A DNA stretch of 64,000 bases from Macrolepiota albuminosa (taxonomy: Eukaryota; Basidiomycota; Agaricomycetes; Agaricales; Agaricaceae): the NCBI GenBank assembly GCA_027475525.1, contig JAMWFC010000082.1, forward strand, positions 1,984,001 through 2,048,000. Reading direction: 5' to 3'. The position numbers were made by a program, and so were the translations under genes. The notes beneath the pieces were generated by a model. That model did not search any database and was not told the origin of the DNA. It saw nothing but the letters and a program-made list of their open reading frames with translations. Below, piece after piece: positions 46,301-57,726 of the stretch (the first letter of the stretch is position 1; every line of letters begins with the position of its first letter).

Positions 46301-47395
46301 GCAAGCAGGTATGTTAGTTATTAACTGTTCTTGATTTATCTTCAAACTTAAGTTTTGATTACAGCTGAAAGAATAAATCATTCCTACATTTGAGCATATT
46401 CATGGACCTGGATATCAAGCCTTATTTATTTTTGATTACAGCTGAAAGAATAAATCATTCCTACATTTGAGCATATTCATGGACCTGGATATCAAGCCTT
46501 ATTTATATTGACAATTCTCAGGGCCACTCTGCATATGCCAAGGATGCTCTGGTTGCAAATTGCATGAATGTCAACCCTGAGAAAAGCAGCCACATCTTCA
46601 AAATAGATGGTATAAATGCAATGGCCAGAGAATCTCAAAACAAATGATCTACCCTGAGAATCATCCATCCTTTGCAAGCTTGCCAAAAGAAATCTGTGCT
46701 GTTCTCACTAAAAGAGGTATAGATACTCAAAGGCTTTGTGGAAAGTGCAAAAACAAATGTAATCCAGATGCCACTTCCTGTGTTGCTGTCTCCAACATCT
46801 TGCATCTTAGCCTGATTTTCAACAACAGAAATCATTTGTCCAGGAAATTATTGAGGTGGCAGGGCACTTGTGCATATTACTCCCAAAGTTTCATTGTGAG
46901 CTCAATTTCATTGAGTTCTTTTGGAGGGCTGTAAAGAGGTATTTGCGTGAGCATTTTGACATATTTAATACTTTAAAGGAGAATATGCTGGTTGCTCTTA
47001 CATCCATGCAACTTTCACAGGTGGATAGATGCATACAGAGAAGGTCTTGGAACTCCAAGAGACTCAAATAAAGGTCAAGCAATTCAGTTTTGCAAAGTAC
47101 AAGTCTCACTGATGTGTCACAAAGACTGTTGCAGCAACTTTTGATATATAAATAGATCTATTTAGAAAACTGATATTATATTAGGTAGTGATCTGAGTTA
47201 TGTAATTGATGGTGCAAAATTTATGGAATATAGAAAATATAACTCCATTAGTTTTGAAGATAATAAAAATCTGTCTTGGAGTTTTGTTCCCCTCATCAAA
47301 AGGGGCATTTTGGCAAGATAGATGAGAAAAATACTGATTTTTCAGGGCATGATATTATTTGTCACAAACATGTGGTTACTAAGTAAACCACACCA
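43344..47395 (+). mobile_element. DDE transposon E2, head-to-tail with E1, 5' truncated
   Basis: Second copy of the E family. The right inverted repeat ends in CTAAGTAAACCACACCA followed by TA (47396-47397). The left inverted repeat is missing: only 43 bp separate the right end of E1 from the E2 start codon, where E1 has 156 bp. The transposase is homologous throughout: 43344-43811, 43867-44208, 44266-44676, 44728-45030 and, after an insertion, 46151-47150 (GPGYQALF, FHCELNFIEFFWRAVKRYL, which keeps the Trp lost in E1). Stops in all parts, so it is a pseudogene. Confidence 0.75.
45031..46150. mobile_element. 1.1-kb insertion in the transposase gene of E2
   Basis: Sequence homologous to E1 stops after GTTGGGTTCT and resumes at GATAATCATTATAAGCCC. 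The insert contains two 77-bp duplications (45050, 45552), so its real size may be about 966 bp. It includes an ORF at 45285-45596 with a cysteine cluster CCRCKACRFYKCNCGK. No terminal inverted repeat or clear target duplication was found. Type unknown. Confidence 0.5.
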
Positions 47396-47576
47396 TATCA
47401 ATAGCTGCACTTATATAAGTTGATGGTTACTGGATAAGTCAGAGAGGATTTTGGAAAAGCCTGTGCAGCCTATCCCAACTCTAATGTATTATAATTTCCT
47501 TCACTGCCTGACCACTATTACACTAAATAGATGAGCAAGGCAATTAGAATGACAGGGAAGGGAGATTAATTGAAGC

Positions 47577-48511
47577 CTTTGCAGCTTGTTGCATATTCAA
47601 ATGAGTGTCTGAAAAAGAGTAAACCAAGTTTTAGCACCAGTCTGCCTGCAGAGTAACCACTTTATTGAATTTCTCAAAGCAGCAACATAGCTATGGCTAT
47701 ACACTATGTAATATGTAGTCCAAGAAATAGAGAAAGTCCAAGATATATTAAGAAGAGGTGGGTGGATGCACAAAGAAAATAATAACTATGCTAATAGAAA
47801 TTCTGGTACCAATAAAGGTATAATTGAGTTGGACAATAGCTTATATATACAATGGCTATTGCTTACTGTGAAGACAAGACTTGTGAATTGTAATAAATTC
47901 TTTAGTGCAGGTGTTCATCTAATATTTGTTATAGATAGTAAGATTATGGCTCATCTACTGATGTCTGTGGAGTGACCTTACTTCTTAGAGTAGTGATGCA
48001 TGAAAGATGAACTAGACAACTGTAGTAGAGACAATCACTACTCTGCAAAGGGTGTCAGATTTCTGATGTGCTGCAAGTGAGTAACTTTGTGCTGATCTAA
48101 CTGTGAATGGTGGTGGTATAAGTGCAAGACTGGTGCATGACTGAAAAATTTACAAGACAGTTGCATGGATAACAATGCAGTACTCATGCATGTAACACAA
48201 CTAAATGAGACCTTGGCCCTACTGTTCCTGGCCCAACCTCTGCCATGTTCCTGACACAACTTCTGCCAACACTATGTATGGCATTGAATTGGCAATGGCT
48301 GCTGGTGTCTTGATGGTCTGTTGATATGCCTGCTTGTCCATGCAGAGGCCTTCAAAAATGCTCCTTACCCTTGGAATCCATGTTTTTGTTGACCTTTGCA
48401 GCTCATCACACATTCAGAAGGTAAACTGAGTTTTAGTGCAAATCAGCCACTAGAGTGACCACTTTATCAAATTTCTTGAAGCAGCAATATAGCTATGGCT
48501 ATAGAGGGCTG
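47577..48511. repeat. Pair of diverged direct repeats of about 115-130 bp
   Basis: 47577-47705 and 48397-48511 share CCACTTTAT, AGCAGCAA and ATAGCTATGGCTATA in the same order and orientation, about 800 bp apart. They lie downstream of the minus-strand recombinase gene of element F. Split direct repeats at the 3' end are a feature of Ngaro-type tyrosine-recombinase retroelements, so they may be its terminal repeats; that is inference. The 47400-48580 stretch has no other coding signal. Confidence 0.4.
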
Positions 48512-48588
48512 TTGAGGAGAGTGGAGGGGATGGTGGTGGTGAAAAAAATGATGTGAGTAGCTGACTGAAAAGAAATGAATTGATAAAC

Positions 48589-50140
48589 TTAACAGCATTT
48601 CTTTAATATTGCTAATTGTAGAGCCATCCTCATGCAAGGGTTCTCATAAACATAAATGGTCCAAGCTAAAGAAGACCATTGTCCTAGAGCATTGATAGAG
48701 CCTTGATAATATTCTTTGATATCCCTAGTGATGCATAAAAAGTGGCACCTCCTGTCTATGCCAAATGGGCTCCAAAAGAATGATATATGAAATGCAAACA
48801 GTTTTGACTCAAACCATGCTCTTGTTGGAAGAGATCTGTCCTCTGGTAGAAATAAAGCATGATGGAAACTGCAGAGTTTATCCCTGCTTCTAACATATTC
48901 CTGTAACAGAGATACAGAATTAGCTATCTCTTGATGCATAAATAGTATATTGGTGCCACAAAAGAATGGGTCAGTCTTATGGTAGGGCAAATGATACCCT
49001 GCATATCCTCACATGAAACTTACCAAAGAGCATTTTATCACCTTGCACCAGTTGGTGGTCTCCTTTGCCATCTCCTTGACCAACTCCTTTGACCTGTGAC
49101 ATGCATAAAAACAGCAAGACATCATAGTGGCAAAAAGAAAATCATTGTAGTCTTTCAAAACTCCTTTGACCTGTGACATGCATAAAAACAGCAAGACATC
49201 ATAGTGGCAAAAAGAAAATCATTGTAGTCTTTCAAAAACATGCTGCATCCATATAGGGATGTAAGATGGTGAGTCTGCAGAGGTGGCTTTCTATGAATTG
49301 GATCAGCATGTACTTTCCCCAAACCTCTAATAGTAGCCTGAACAAGGAAATGTGATCTATTTGTGTCAAAATCTGGATAAAAGTCACAAATGAAATGACA
49401 GGAGTCCTGTAAGATACTTTGGTCCATATGCAATGTATTTTGAAGTATATGCAATGTAATGTGATAATGTCTGTGGTGTTGGTTCAAGAGAAATGTTGTG
49501 ATTTATACAAAATTTAACATAATCTTGTGCTCCTGTCACATAACTGCTAGCTGTTGACTTTTTGATGGCCTGGACCTGAAGATGGTATGTGAGAGCATTT
49601 AAGTCCACCAATGCCATTAGTGAATGGGCCATCTTTGTTTACCATTTGACAACCTGCCCAGTGTACTTAAAAGCATGCTCTTGGCAATAAATCTTGAGGA
49701 GGCTCAAATCAGCAGACACAATCTGCAGGGAATTTTCTCTTGTACTCATCAAAGAGTAGACAAGATAACAGGTTGGCTCTAATGTTGTTTTTACCCACAA
49801 TGTGACAAACTTGTAAGTCAATTCCTGTCTGAAGGATTATACTAGCAACTGCACAAACTACTGAATTGTGCAGAGATTCAGCAGCTCCCGATGCATTAAA
49901 TACTGCTACTGAGTCTAGACTGTCTGTGAAAATGAGCAGTCAATGTAATGGATGATTGAAAGCTATGAGATGGGAAATTGCTGATAGAATAGCAATGAGT
50001 TCAAGGAAGAAAATGTCAATCTTTATAGACATATTGTTTGGTGCCAATTGGTAAGAAAATCTGTTTCCCACATATACAAATGCCATTCCTAAGTTCAAAC
50101 TGGCATCTGTTCAAACAACCATGTCTACTGATTTGTTCTC
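48589..50140 (-). pseudogene. DIRS/Ngaro-like retroelement F: RNase H and tyrosine recombinase
   Basis: Minus strand. RNase H: TDASLNLGMAFVYVGNRFSY (first Asp, about 50125-50065), FFLELIAILSAISHL (Glu), LIFTDSLDSVAVFNASGAAE (Asp, about 49945-49885), HIVGKNNIRANLLS. The tyrosine recombinase follows directly: helical SAM-like domain with STASSYVTGAQDYVKFCIN and EPTPQTLSHYIAYTSKYI (about 49565-49440), a middle part broken by a 77-bp duplication (49082-49235), and a C-terminal end with ALGQWSSLAWTIYVYENP (about 48690-48640), which holds the nucleophile Tyr; the usual His-x-x-Arg box is degraded. RNase H followed by a tyrosine recombinase defines DIRS-order elements. Reverse transcriptase is lost at the 5' side (junction about 50145). 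Confidence 0.7.
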
Positions 50141-50145
50141 AGACA

Positions 50146-50532
50146 CACCACTACCCGTCCGATAATGGGGCTCTTCCTGAGCCTGAAGAACTGATGATGG
50201 GTCAAACTATTGACCCCACTCTCACACTGTCCCCACTCCAGGACTATGACAACTCCCTGCCCCAGGCAGGGCCATCAGGCATCTCACATGAGCCTGCACC
50301 TGAGGATGACCTCCTTGACTATGACATGGACAACACAATGGCCAATCCATTTCAAGAGCCTCACATGAGCCTGCACCTGAGGATGACCTCCTTGACTATG
50401 ACATGGACAACACAATGGCCAATCCATTTCAAGAGCTGGGGACTCTCCCATAGCCCCTGTTCCAGACTTACCAATGGCCTGACTATTGTGGTTCTTTGAG
50501 ACCATGATTTGGTTTGAGTAGGGGGTGTGTAT
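50146..50532 (+). pseudogene. 3' end of an unidentified LTR element ORF
   Basis: A plus-strand frame with an acidic, Pro-rich tail (PEELMMGQTIDPTLTLSPLQ, EDDLLDYDMDN) carries a 77-bp duplication (50284-50437), then a purine tract AGTAGGGGGTGTG directly before a TGTAGTGTG LTR-like start. It resembles the polyprotein end of a retrotransposon by position only. Confidence 0.4.
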
Positions 50533-50740
50533 TGTAGTGTGCTATGTGGCCATGGCCACATAGCTTTTAGTTAGTAGACTTAGTTGAAATTATATTATAT
50601 TTACATTATTATAAATACTTACCTACATGCTATATTAAGCAGCTTATTTTTGTTTTATACTGCATAGTCAATAGACCGGTCTGGTCTGATTCTGTACTGT
50701 GTCGAACTTAAGCTCTCACTAAAACTGTAACTTCATTACA
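50533..50740 (+). repeat. Probable LTR after a polypurine tract
   Basis: Starts TGTAGTGTGCTATGTGGCC, contains the perfect palindrome CTATGTGGCCATGGCCACATAG, and may end at CATTACA (50740). The end is uncertain: CCTTAACA at about 50843 is an alternative. No second LTR and no target duplication seen. Confidence 0.45.
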
Positions 50741-50843
50741 TTATTATCAGAATAAGCATATCATATAGACTCTTTGATTTCTAGAACTCTTAGTACCACT
50801 CCAGCACCCTTGATTTAGAGATACTGTCAGTAAATTTCCTTAA

Positions 50844-51612
50844 CAGTGATAGTGAGTAGTATGTAGTTCTTTGAAGAGCTACTCTAGAGACAACTGCCCT
50901 GCTGATGCTGTGTGGGATCCTAGAACTCTATGTATGGATGCTTGATATCATTTTAATCCTATCAAAGCCTGACTGCATGTTGCTGTGATAGTGATGCCTC
51001 TGCTTCACAAAATGAGGTTCGAGACAGTCAGAGAGACAGACAGTGATTTTGTCAGTTTTTTTTTTCTAGGTCCTTGAGATGTGATGCAAAGCCCAGCAAT
51101 TTTATGTATATTTTGTTTCTTAGGGCCTACAGCTCATGTATGATTCACGCACAAGACCAACACAAAAAATTTCTAGCGACACACTGACATTATTGGTTGA
51201 CTGATCATCGAGCAATGTGACCTTTTATTATATTTCCCACTATATCCATTTGACTACCATGTGAGATGCTTCTTTACTGAAGGGTCCCTCAGTCAGCCTG
51301 TGTCGTATAGGCGGCCACCCTGAGGAAATGCTTTATGCACACTCCTGGTGTGACTGAAGGGTCCCTCAGTCAGCCTGTGTCGTATAGGCGGCCACCCTGA
51401 GGAAATGCTTTATGCACACTCCTGGTGTGAGCTTTTTGCAGGAAAGCATGTACCTCACTTGCTTGAAGTTCCATGGGATTCCGGAGTCAGATAAAGTATT
51501 AACATTCCGTACCAGTGATCATGGATTACATACAGCCCCAGCTTAAATGCCGGCCACCTATAGATATCGTAGCACAGTGGGAAGTAGTCAATCAAACGCC
51601 TCAATGGTCTTC
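50844..51612. other. Intergenic, downstream of the GGTase-I beta gene
   Basis: No ORF supported. Contains a 77-bp duplication at 51276-51429, the only one close to the single-copy gene block. The 3' UTR of the minus-strand gene should lie at about 51400-51612. Confidence 0.5.
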
Positions 51613-53367
51613 TCAAGTCCTCGGTTCTGGAATATACTTCTTCGCCCAGCATGCGGTCTCCCTCCGGGCGTTCAGAAGCGGATCTAGTGGTTCAAACGTC
51701 CACGATGCGGTGTGGACGTGGTTGCCCATGATAGGTGCGGGTGAGTACATCGATAGCGCTGCGAGGGATAGGTAAGTGTGGTACGGGTCTAGGGAAAGAT
51801 ATATCCAGTCTCAGCGACAAAAAGCGTCGATCGATATGGTGCGTACCAGGGTGTTCTCCCGGCGCTTTGGCGATACCCCCATATTTAAATTGGCAAGACG
51901 CGAGGAATCTAGCGAGGCTATATGTGTCCACCAGATCGCTAGCACCGAGAATCTGTGAGGTACAGTACACGTGGTTTTTCAGATGGATACAAGGAAGGAG
52001 GGAAGACTAACGTGGAGGGAAGCCCCGCACCAGAAACAGTAACATGCATCCGCGTCTTTGTTGGTACGTCCGCAAAACCCACCAGAGGAGTGATAGTTGC
52101 TGATGAGCCAATGGATTGTCAACTGGCGCTCTGCGGGCGAGAGTGGTGGCTTGGAAAGGCCGGGAACAAGATGTAGAGAAGCGACGGCGATGTATGTTGT
52201 ACCTCCTGATCATTGACAAGGATAAAAGAAAGTTGATTTCAGGTTCTAAAATGTTCCACAACAAGGCAGGGGTCCTGCCCACCTTGAGCTTCGCAGAAGG
52301 GCGCCTGACCGTATCCACCTTCGTATGTCTACAGGGGTGAGGTTCCAATTTTGGGACAAAGAAACGAAAACGAACGATCTCGTACCCTGCATGACGCAAT
52401 ATACTCGATTGCACGCTCCGTGTCGATAGCGGACCAATCATCGAGCATGGCACTGATGGCGAATGCACAATACAGCGAGCGAAGATCGGTTTCATTACTC
52501 CCAGGCACGATGGAGAAGCTGTATAGTATTCTTTCACGTCAGAACAAGCTCTGGCCACCGTTGTGCACATTTCTCCAGACGAACACATACACACTGCCCC
52601 GCTCTCATTGGCCACTGCAACGCGTACGCGCACATTGAAGACGAAAATTGAATGTAGGAAAGTAAATGCAAATGTACTTGCCTTCCGTCGTCTCGTTGAC
52701 ATGCCCGGATAAAAGCGAGCAGCCCCTTGCGGTTCAGCCGAGAAAAGTCATCCCGGAGTATGGCGAGTGAGAGGAGCGCGGTATATGTCATGATGAGGTG
52801 AGGTGGGTCGTAGTCTATGTAAGTTCCGTCCTGATTTATGTCAGACGCGTTAGTGAACCAAAGGAATAACATCGGACTGCACCGGTGCATCACTAGTCGT
52901 AGTGGTGGTCATAAAAGGACTCGGCCGGAAACCAGAACCGTATGGGCCACCTGGTAAATCGCGAACACATAGGGCAGTCAGTGTCGATAAGATTTGGGCG
53001 CCTAGCCAGGACCTACTGGTTTGCTGGTGCCAGATCCATTCCCTCCATGACACACGATCGTGCTCCGTTGTCTTCTCATAGAAGAGCCCCAGAAGATCTA
53101 GTGATCCTATACAATAAAATGCGACCGCCATCCTGCGTTTCGACGTCATTGTCAATGACAAATGAATATCATCGGCATGGGCGGCCAAGGCTCACTTTGA
53201 CGCGTCGACTTCGTTCTGCGAGTTTGGAAGCCCTGTAAGAACGCATGAGAAACTCATCTGTGTGTTTAGATGAGACAATGACCGTTGAGGCAACGCTGGA
53301 TGTGTGCGACATGCCCCGCACGGGCGAGAGCAGGTAAATTGGTCATTTCTTCATAATCGTAGTACAT
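51613..53367 (-). CDS. CDC43: Geranylgeranyltransferase type I, beta subunit (ten exons, 369 aa)
   Basis: Adds a geranylgeranyl group to CaaX proteins such as Rho/Cdc42 GTPases, with the shared alpha subunit. Hand model (minus): exons 53367-53283, about 53232-53196, 53132-53017, 52950-52883, 52830-52682, 52518-52386, 52328-52283, 52205-52012, 51952-51847, 51788-51613; 1110 nt, phases consistent. Family motifs: MAVAFYCIGSLDLLGL, EWIWHQQTSGPYGSGFRPSP, IMTYTALLSLAILRDDFSRL, YEGGYGQAP, then SSGGFCGRTNKDADACYCFW with the zinc ligands Asp and Cys (about residue 265), CQFKYGGIAKAPGEHPDPYH with the zinc-ligand His (about 317). Intron 5 is GC-AG (GCAAGT) and 163 nt, the longest; intron 1 starts GTCATT. 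An in-frame ATG at 53346 is an alternative start. Divergent from NOT2. Confidence 0.92.
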
Positions 53368-54400
53368 CAGTAGTGCAATTTGTATGGATAGACGATATAA
53401 GAGAGTACCAGAGGATGCTGAACAGTGTATTGGGCTTTTAAATGGTTGAGCGACGCATGGCTTACAATGATGAGGCAGAGATGGTGGTCCAAGAAGACGC
53501 GCGATCAGGAAGTCCCTGCCGGAACTGATGTCGCGCGATATATTGCCCTCCGAGCCCATAAATTGCAACTGATTTCGTTTGCGCCTCCTAAGCCGCCGTC
53601 GGCGTACACGTATTGCTGCGGAGTTGTCCTCATGTCTATCCGGTTACGAATTCAAGTTCGATGGGTTGCACCTGCCTATAGATATGATGCCTCAGAGTCA
53701 TAGTTGGTCATTGCATATCCCGTCAAATTTCTGGCACCATATACAACATATATATGAGTACTGCAAGGCATAATATTTACACGCCACTATCGGTCAACTG
53801 CTGTGATGAAGGACTGCGGCGTGATCAGCCTCGTGTATTTCTAACTCATTCATCATGCTCTGGTCAGTTCAATTATCTACGCAACCTCTCGTTCTGGGAC
53901 CTATATGCCATAACCATATGTGGAAAATGTCCGTGGCAAAAATAGTCATAACAGGTTGGTGGTTTACAGCGACGTGTGAGAGCTTCTACTTATTGGTCCG
54001 AGCATTTGAACTATGACAGGCGACACGCAGATAGATGGGTCTTTCTTTGGAATAAGAGCACGACCTTGACAAGCAACTTGCGCGGTACCCAAAGTGAGTA
54101 TCTGAAAATGATGGTGGGAGAGCGATGTACGAAGTGGAAGCCTGTTCAAGAGCATATCTGCACTTCGAATTTAGCAGCTACAAGCTGTGAGGCTGAAGCA
54201 AATCTGGACGTGATGATCATGATGGGGGCTTAGGTAAGGAGAGATGCAAACAAAGAGTAACAAAGACACTTGGGCTAGAAGTGGATTTGACTTGTGACAT
54301 CCGAACCAAAATCTGTCCATCTCGTGCGTTGTCCAGCATTTCCTGGAGAAAAAAATGCAGCTAATCTTGTGTTGATATTTTTTCAGGCTTTTTCGACACT
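53368..54400. promoter_or_regulatory. Divergent intergenic region between CDC43 and NOT2
   Basis: 1.03 kb between the two start codons, so both promoters must lie here. Several chance ORFs exist (for example 53976-54233, plus) but none has a recognisable domain or codon pattern. Upstream of the NOT2 ATG, TTTTTTTCAG at about 54378-54385 could be the acceptor of a 5'-UTR intron. Confidence 0.55.
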
Positions 54401-56611
54401 ATGAACCGACCAGGTGCCGTATATTTCGCTCTTCTCGCACTATTTATGGCATTCAACTTTCCTTGAATCTATTCATTCAGGCCAGCCACAGCAGCGACCT
54501 CCAAGTCTCGCTCAGAATCCTGCAATAACCGCCCAATTTCGCTCGCCCTTCTCTACGTACGGCATGCCACCAAGAACCGTCAATGCCCTACCAGGAAGCA
54601 ACTATGTCACTGGCATCCAGCCCAGTACTCATCGGGCACCCTCGTCTCAAGTACAAAACCTGGTTTCTCAGTCTACCCCAGGCTTCATTCAGCAGCGCAG
54701 TCAGAGTAGCTTTCCCTTTGGTGCCAGTCTGGGGCAGCATCAATCCAGCACCACTCTCCAACAACAGCAGCAACAGCAATCTTCTTCGCATCAGCAACAA
54801 CAAACCAACGGAGGCTCAGCATCTCTACCTCAGCATCTTGCACAAACACCGAACCTTGCGAATGCCCAATCGGTGTCCTCGACCAGCGATGTCGGCCTAG
54901 ACCCGAACGATTTTCCTGCTCTCGGTTCAATGACCGTCAACAATTCGTCGACTCCCAGCAATGGAGCCACTGTGAGTAGCTCTGCGACCAGTTATGCGAC
55001 TCAGGCAGGGACTGCGTTGGCAGGTGCAGGTGCAGGGTCGATCGGGGGCAGCTCAAATCAAGCGAGAGATTTTACACCTGACGACTTCCCTGCCCTAGGG
55101 GGACGGTCACAGACCCCGGGTACAACTGTACAGGGTCAGAATGCAGGACAGGATAGCCAGTCCCACCCTCCAGGTCTGAATGGTTTCCAGCACTCAGATC
55201 CGTCGCAACAGCAACATCGACAGAACCTACTAGGCGCGTTAGGGGGTAATATACAACCTGGAACACCCGGCATGTTGAACTTGGGTCAATCGAGAAACGT
55301 GCATCCTGGCTTCCAGCAGGGGCAGGGAGAGGCAGAGAAACAACAGCAGCGGGTACGTTCTTGACAAATCGATTTTCCCAACTGTCGAAGGGATGGCACT
55401 GTCACGCGACTTGCTTTTTTGGCCAGCTTCCACTTTACCATTTCATTTGGCCTGCCAAACGCTAATGTGACGCCGATGCAGAACAACTTCGCTAAACTAA
55501 ACCAGGTACAAGCCTGGAACTCTCCCAACGCGAATCCAGGCTCTCAAACACAAGGCACAGAAACCCTCGGTGCGTTCTCTTCCCAAACGACAACACAATC
55601 GCAGCAGAACGGCAACCATTCAACTCAAACGCCTTCAACAACACATCTAAACGCACCACCAGGCGTACTACCACCGTCATATAGGGCCGCGACCCCGAAT
55701 CCATCAGGGCAGCAACAGTATCCCTCAAACGGTACACAAGGCGACTCAAATCCAACGAACAACCAGAACCAGAGTACACATCAGAACCCTGCGGCACAGG
55801 CGAGCTCAATATCGCATCCGCAGATGCACCCACAGACTCCAGCACAACAGGTACTTGTGAGCGCAGCGGACCGATGGGGCCTGCTAGGGCTTCTTGCGAT
55901 GCTGAAGAATGTAGGGCCGGATCTGAACCAAGGCATGTCGGGCATCGGGACTGATCTGGGAACGATGGGGTTAGACATGAGTTATCCGGGGTGAGTGCGC
56001 ATCTATTGAGTGATCCGCTTTGCGGTTTGTGATGCGTGCGGAATTAACAGAGATTTGTACTCGACGTTTATTACACCCTGGGCAGATCAGTCAGCGGCAC
56101 GGACGGTAGAGCCAGACTATCATCTACCTACATGCTACGCAAGTGTACAAGCGCCACCACCGGGGCCTAGTAAGGCGTCGGCATTTAGTGATGAAACGCT
56201 ATTCTTTATGTTCTACTCGAGTCCGAGGGATGCGCTACAGGAAGTCGCAGCGCAAGAATTGTGCGTGCTCAATTTTGTCACATGCATTGGTTATAGATCA
56301 TTGTACTGACACTCTACGCATCTGCTAGGTGGAACCGTAACTGGCGGTATCATAAGGACCTTCGGCTGTGGATCACGAAGGAGAGTGGGACAACACCATC
56401 ACAGAAGGTGCCGGGTGGTGAGCAGGGTCAGTACACGTTTTGGGAACCAGAGAATTGGTGCAAGGAGAGGAAGGATATGACGGTGCTGTATTCGGACTTA
56501 GAGGAGAAGAACACCCCGGCGTTCGTGCAAGGCACGGGACTAGTGCTTGCACAGTCTGTGGCACAGCAGTTGCAACCGACACAAAGAGGGTCATTCCAGA
56601 TGGGACTGTAA
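54401..56611 (+). CDS. NOT2: CCR4-NOT complex subunit NOT2 (five exons, 628 aa)
   Basis: Scaffold subunit of the CCR4-NOT deadenylase and transcription regulator. Hand model: exons 54401-54413, 54481-55352, 55482-55990, 56051-56260, 56329-56611; 1887 nt, phases consistent. Exon 1 encodes only MNRP plus one base. Residues 5-290 are low-complexity Gln/Ser/Pro-rich with two DFPALG motifs (PNDFPALGS and PDDFPALGG) typical of NOT2. The C-terminal NOT box starts at about residue 420: DRWGLLGLLAMLKN, DLGTMGLDM, GDLYSTFITPWADQ, ETLFFMFYSSPRDALQEVAA, LWNRNWRYHKDLRLWI, FWEPENWCKERKDM. This region binds NOT1 and NOT3/5. The acceptor of intron 2 could also be the earlier CAG at about 55433, but that leads to a stop. 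Confidence 0.93.
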
Positions 56612-57726
56612 TAGTTCCCGTTCAATTGTGCTCTTATTTTTGTCCTTTGTTGGTACTTTTTGAGCTAGCCTTCTGGGCTGACTGTGATATTTCTTTTTTG
56701 TATTCCTTGTCTGACGTCCATCCACTCGTCCATTCGAGTTCATTCAGTCATCGATCCATCCTCATTGCCATCATAATCTCATTAGCTTTTTCTGCTAATC
56801 GTTTGAACATTCCTCTATGTTTGTAGACCCTTTCATCCCTCGGGGTTTATCTTCGCGGGTGGTTTTGTTTAGTTGAAGCACGCTGTGAGTGAGTCCTCGT
56901 CGCCAAGTTACACCGGGAGCTCTTCCTGATATAGGTGATGATACGTTTCAACTGAAAGATCCCATATTCAATTATATCAGTTGTCTCGATGTTCTGTGCA
57001 CGTTGAAGATGGTGATTTAGAAGCATGGCAACAGCGGTGCTGATGGGGAGGGTGCCGCTGGAAAGGGCGACAATCAGATCAGTAGCCTATTTTGAACGTA
57101 GGCATGATGCAATTATGAAGACAACATGATACGTTGCTGTACTCGTTTCCATATCAGCACTTTAGGTTCATGCTACTTCTCCTAAGGGTCCTAAGGGGCG
57201 GACTGCGGTCGGGCCATTCTCGTTGGGACGTTATTTCGGAGTAAATATCCGTTTGACATTTTTATTAGCAACAGAGAATTTGCGTGGGTACTCACGTTGC
57301 TGAATGACCAGATTTGATCAGACCAAGAGTTTCCTAGGATGCGCGAGCCCGGCAGGAGGTGTAGGCTTGTGATGTTCAGAATATGGCGACAGCGTGAGTC
57401 ACGGGTGTCGTAACACGAGTTTCCAAGTGAACTCGTGGAAGTCCTGAATCATGAAATCCTACTGACATTACGCCCGTTAAATAGTACCGGCAATAAACTA
57501 AGACGACGAGATCAGATGAGAAATCAGATGAAAGGTCAGAGAAACTGAATGAACGAATTAAATTTTTGCCGCCGGCAAGCTACGTTACTGAGGCTGAGAG
57601 GTGGGGGGTGGCTATAAGTATTGTAGAAAGTGCAATCAAGTCACGGTCATTTACAGGTTCCCACATATTACATAAAGTATAAGTAGTTAGTGCCTTGAAG
57701 CATGAAAGTCACCTTGCTCATACATC
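56612..57726. other. Intergenic between NOT2 and K2
   Basis: NOT2 3' UTR, T-rich at first (56630-56830). No gene recognised. A segment of about 34 bp at 57571-57606 (GCCGGCAAGCTAC...) is shared with the ORF at 63748-63782. From about 57650 the sequence is homologous to the K1 upstream region up to the point where K1 has its LTR. Confidence 0.5.

Noticed and set aside
52007..52702. 231-codon minus-strand ORF taken as a gene
   Set aside because: It is a chance frame across introns and the wrong phase of the GGTase-I beta exons; the spliced model explains the sequence.
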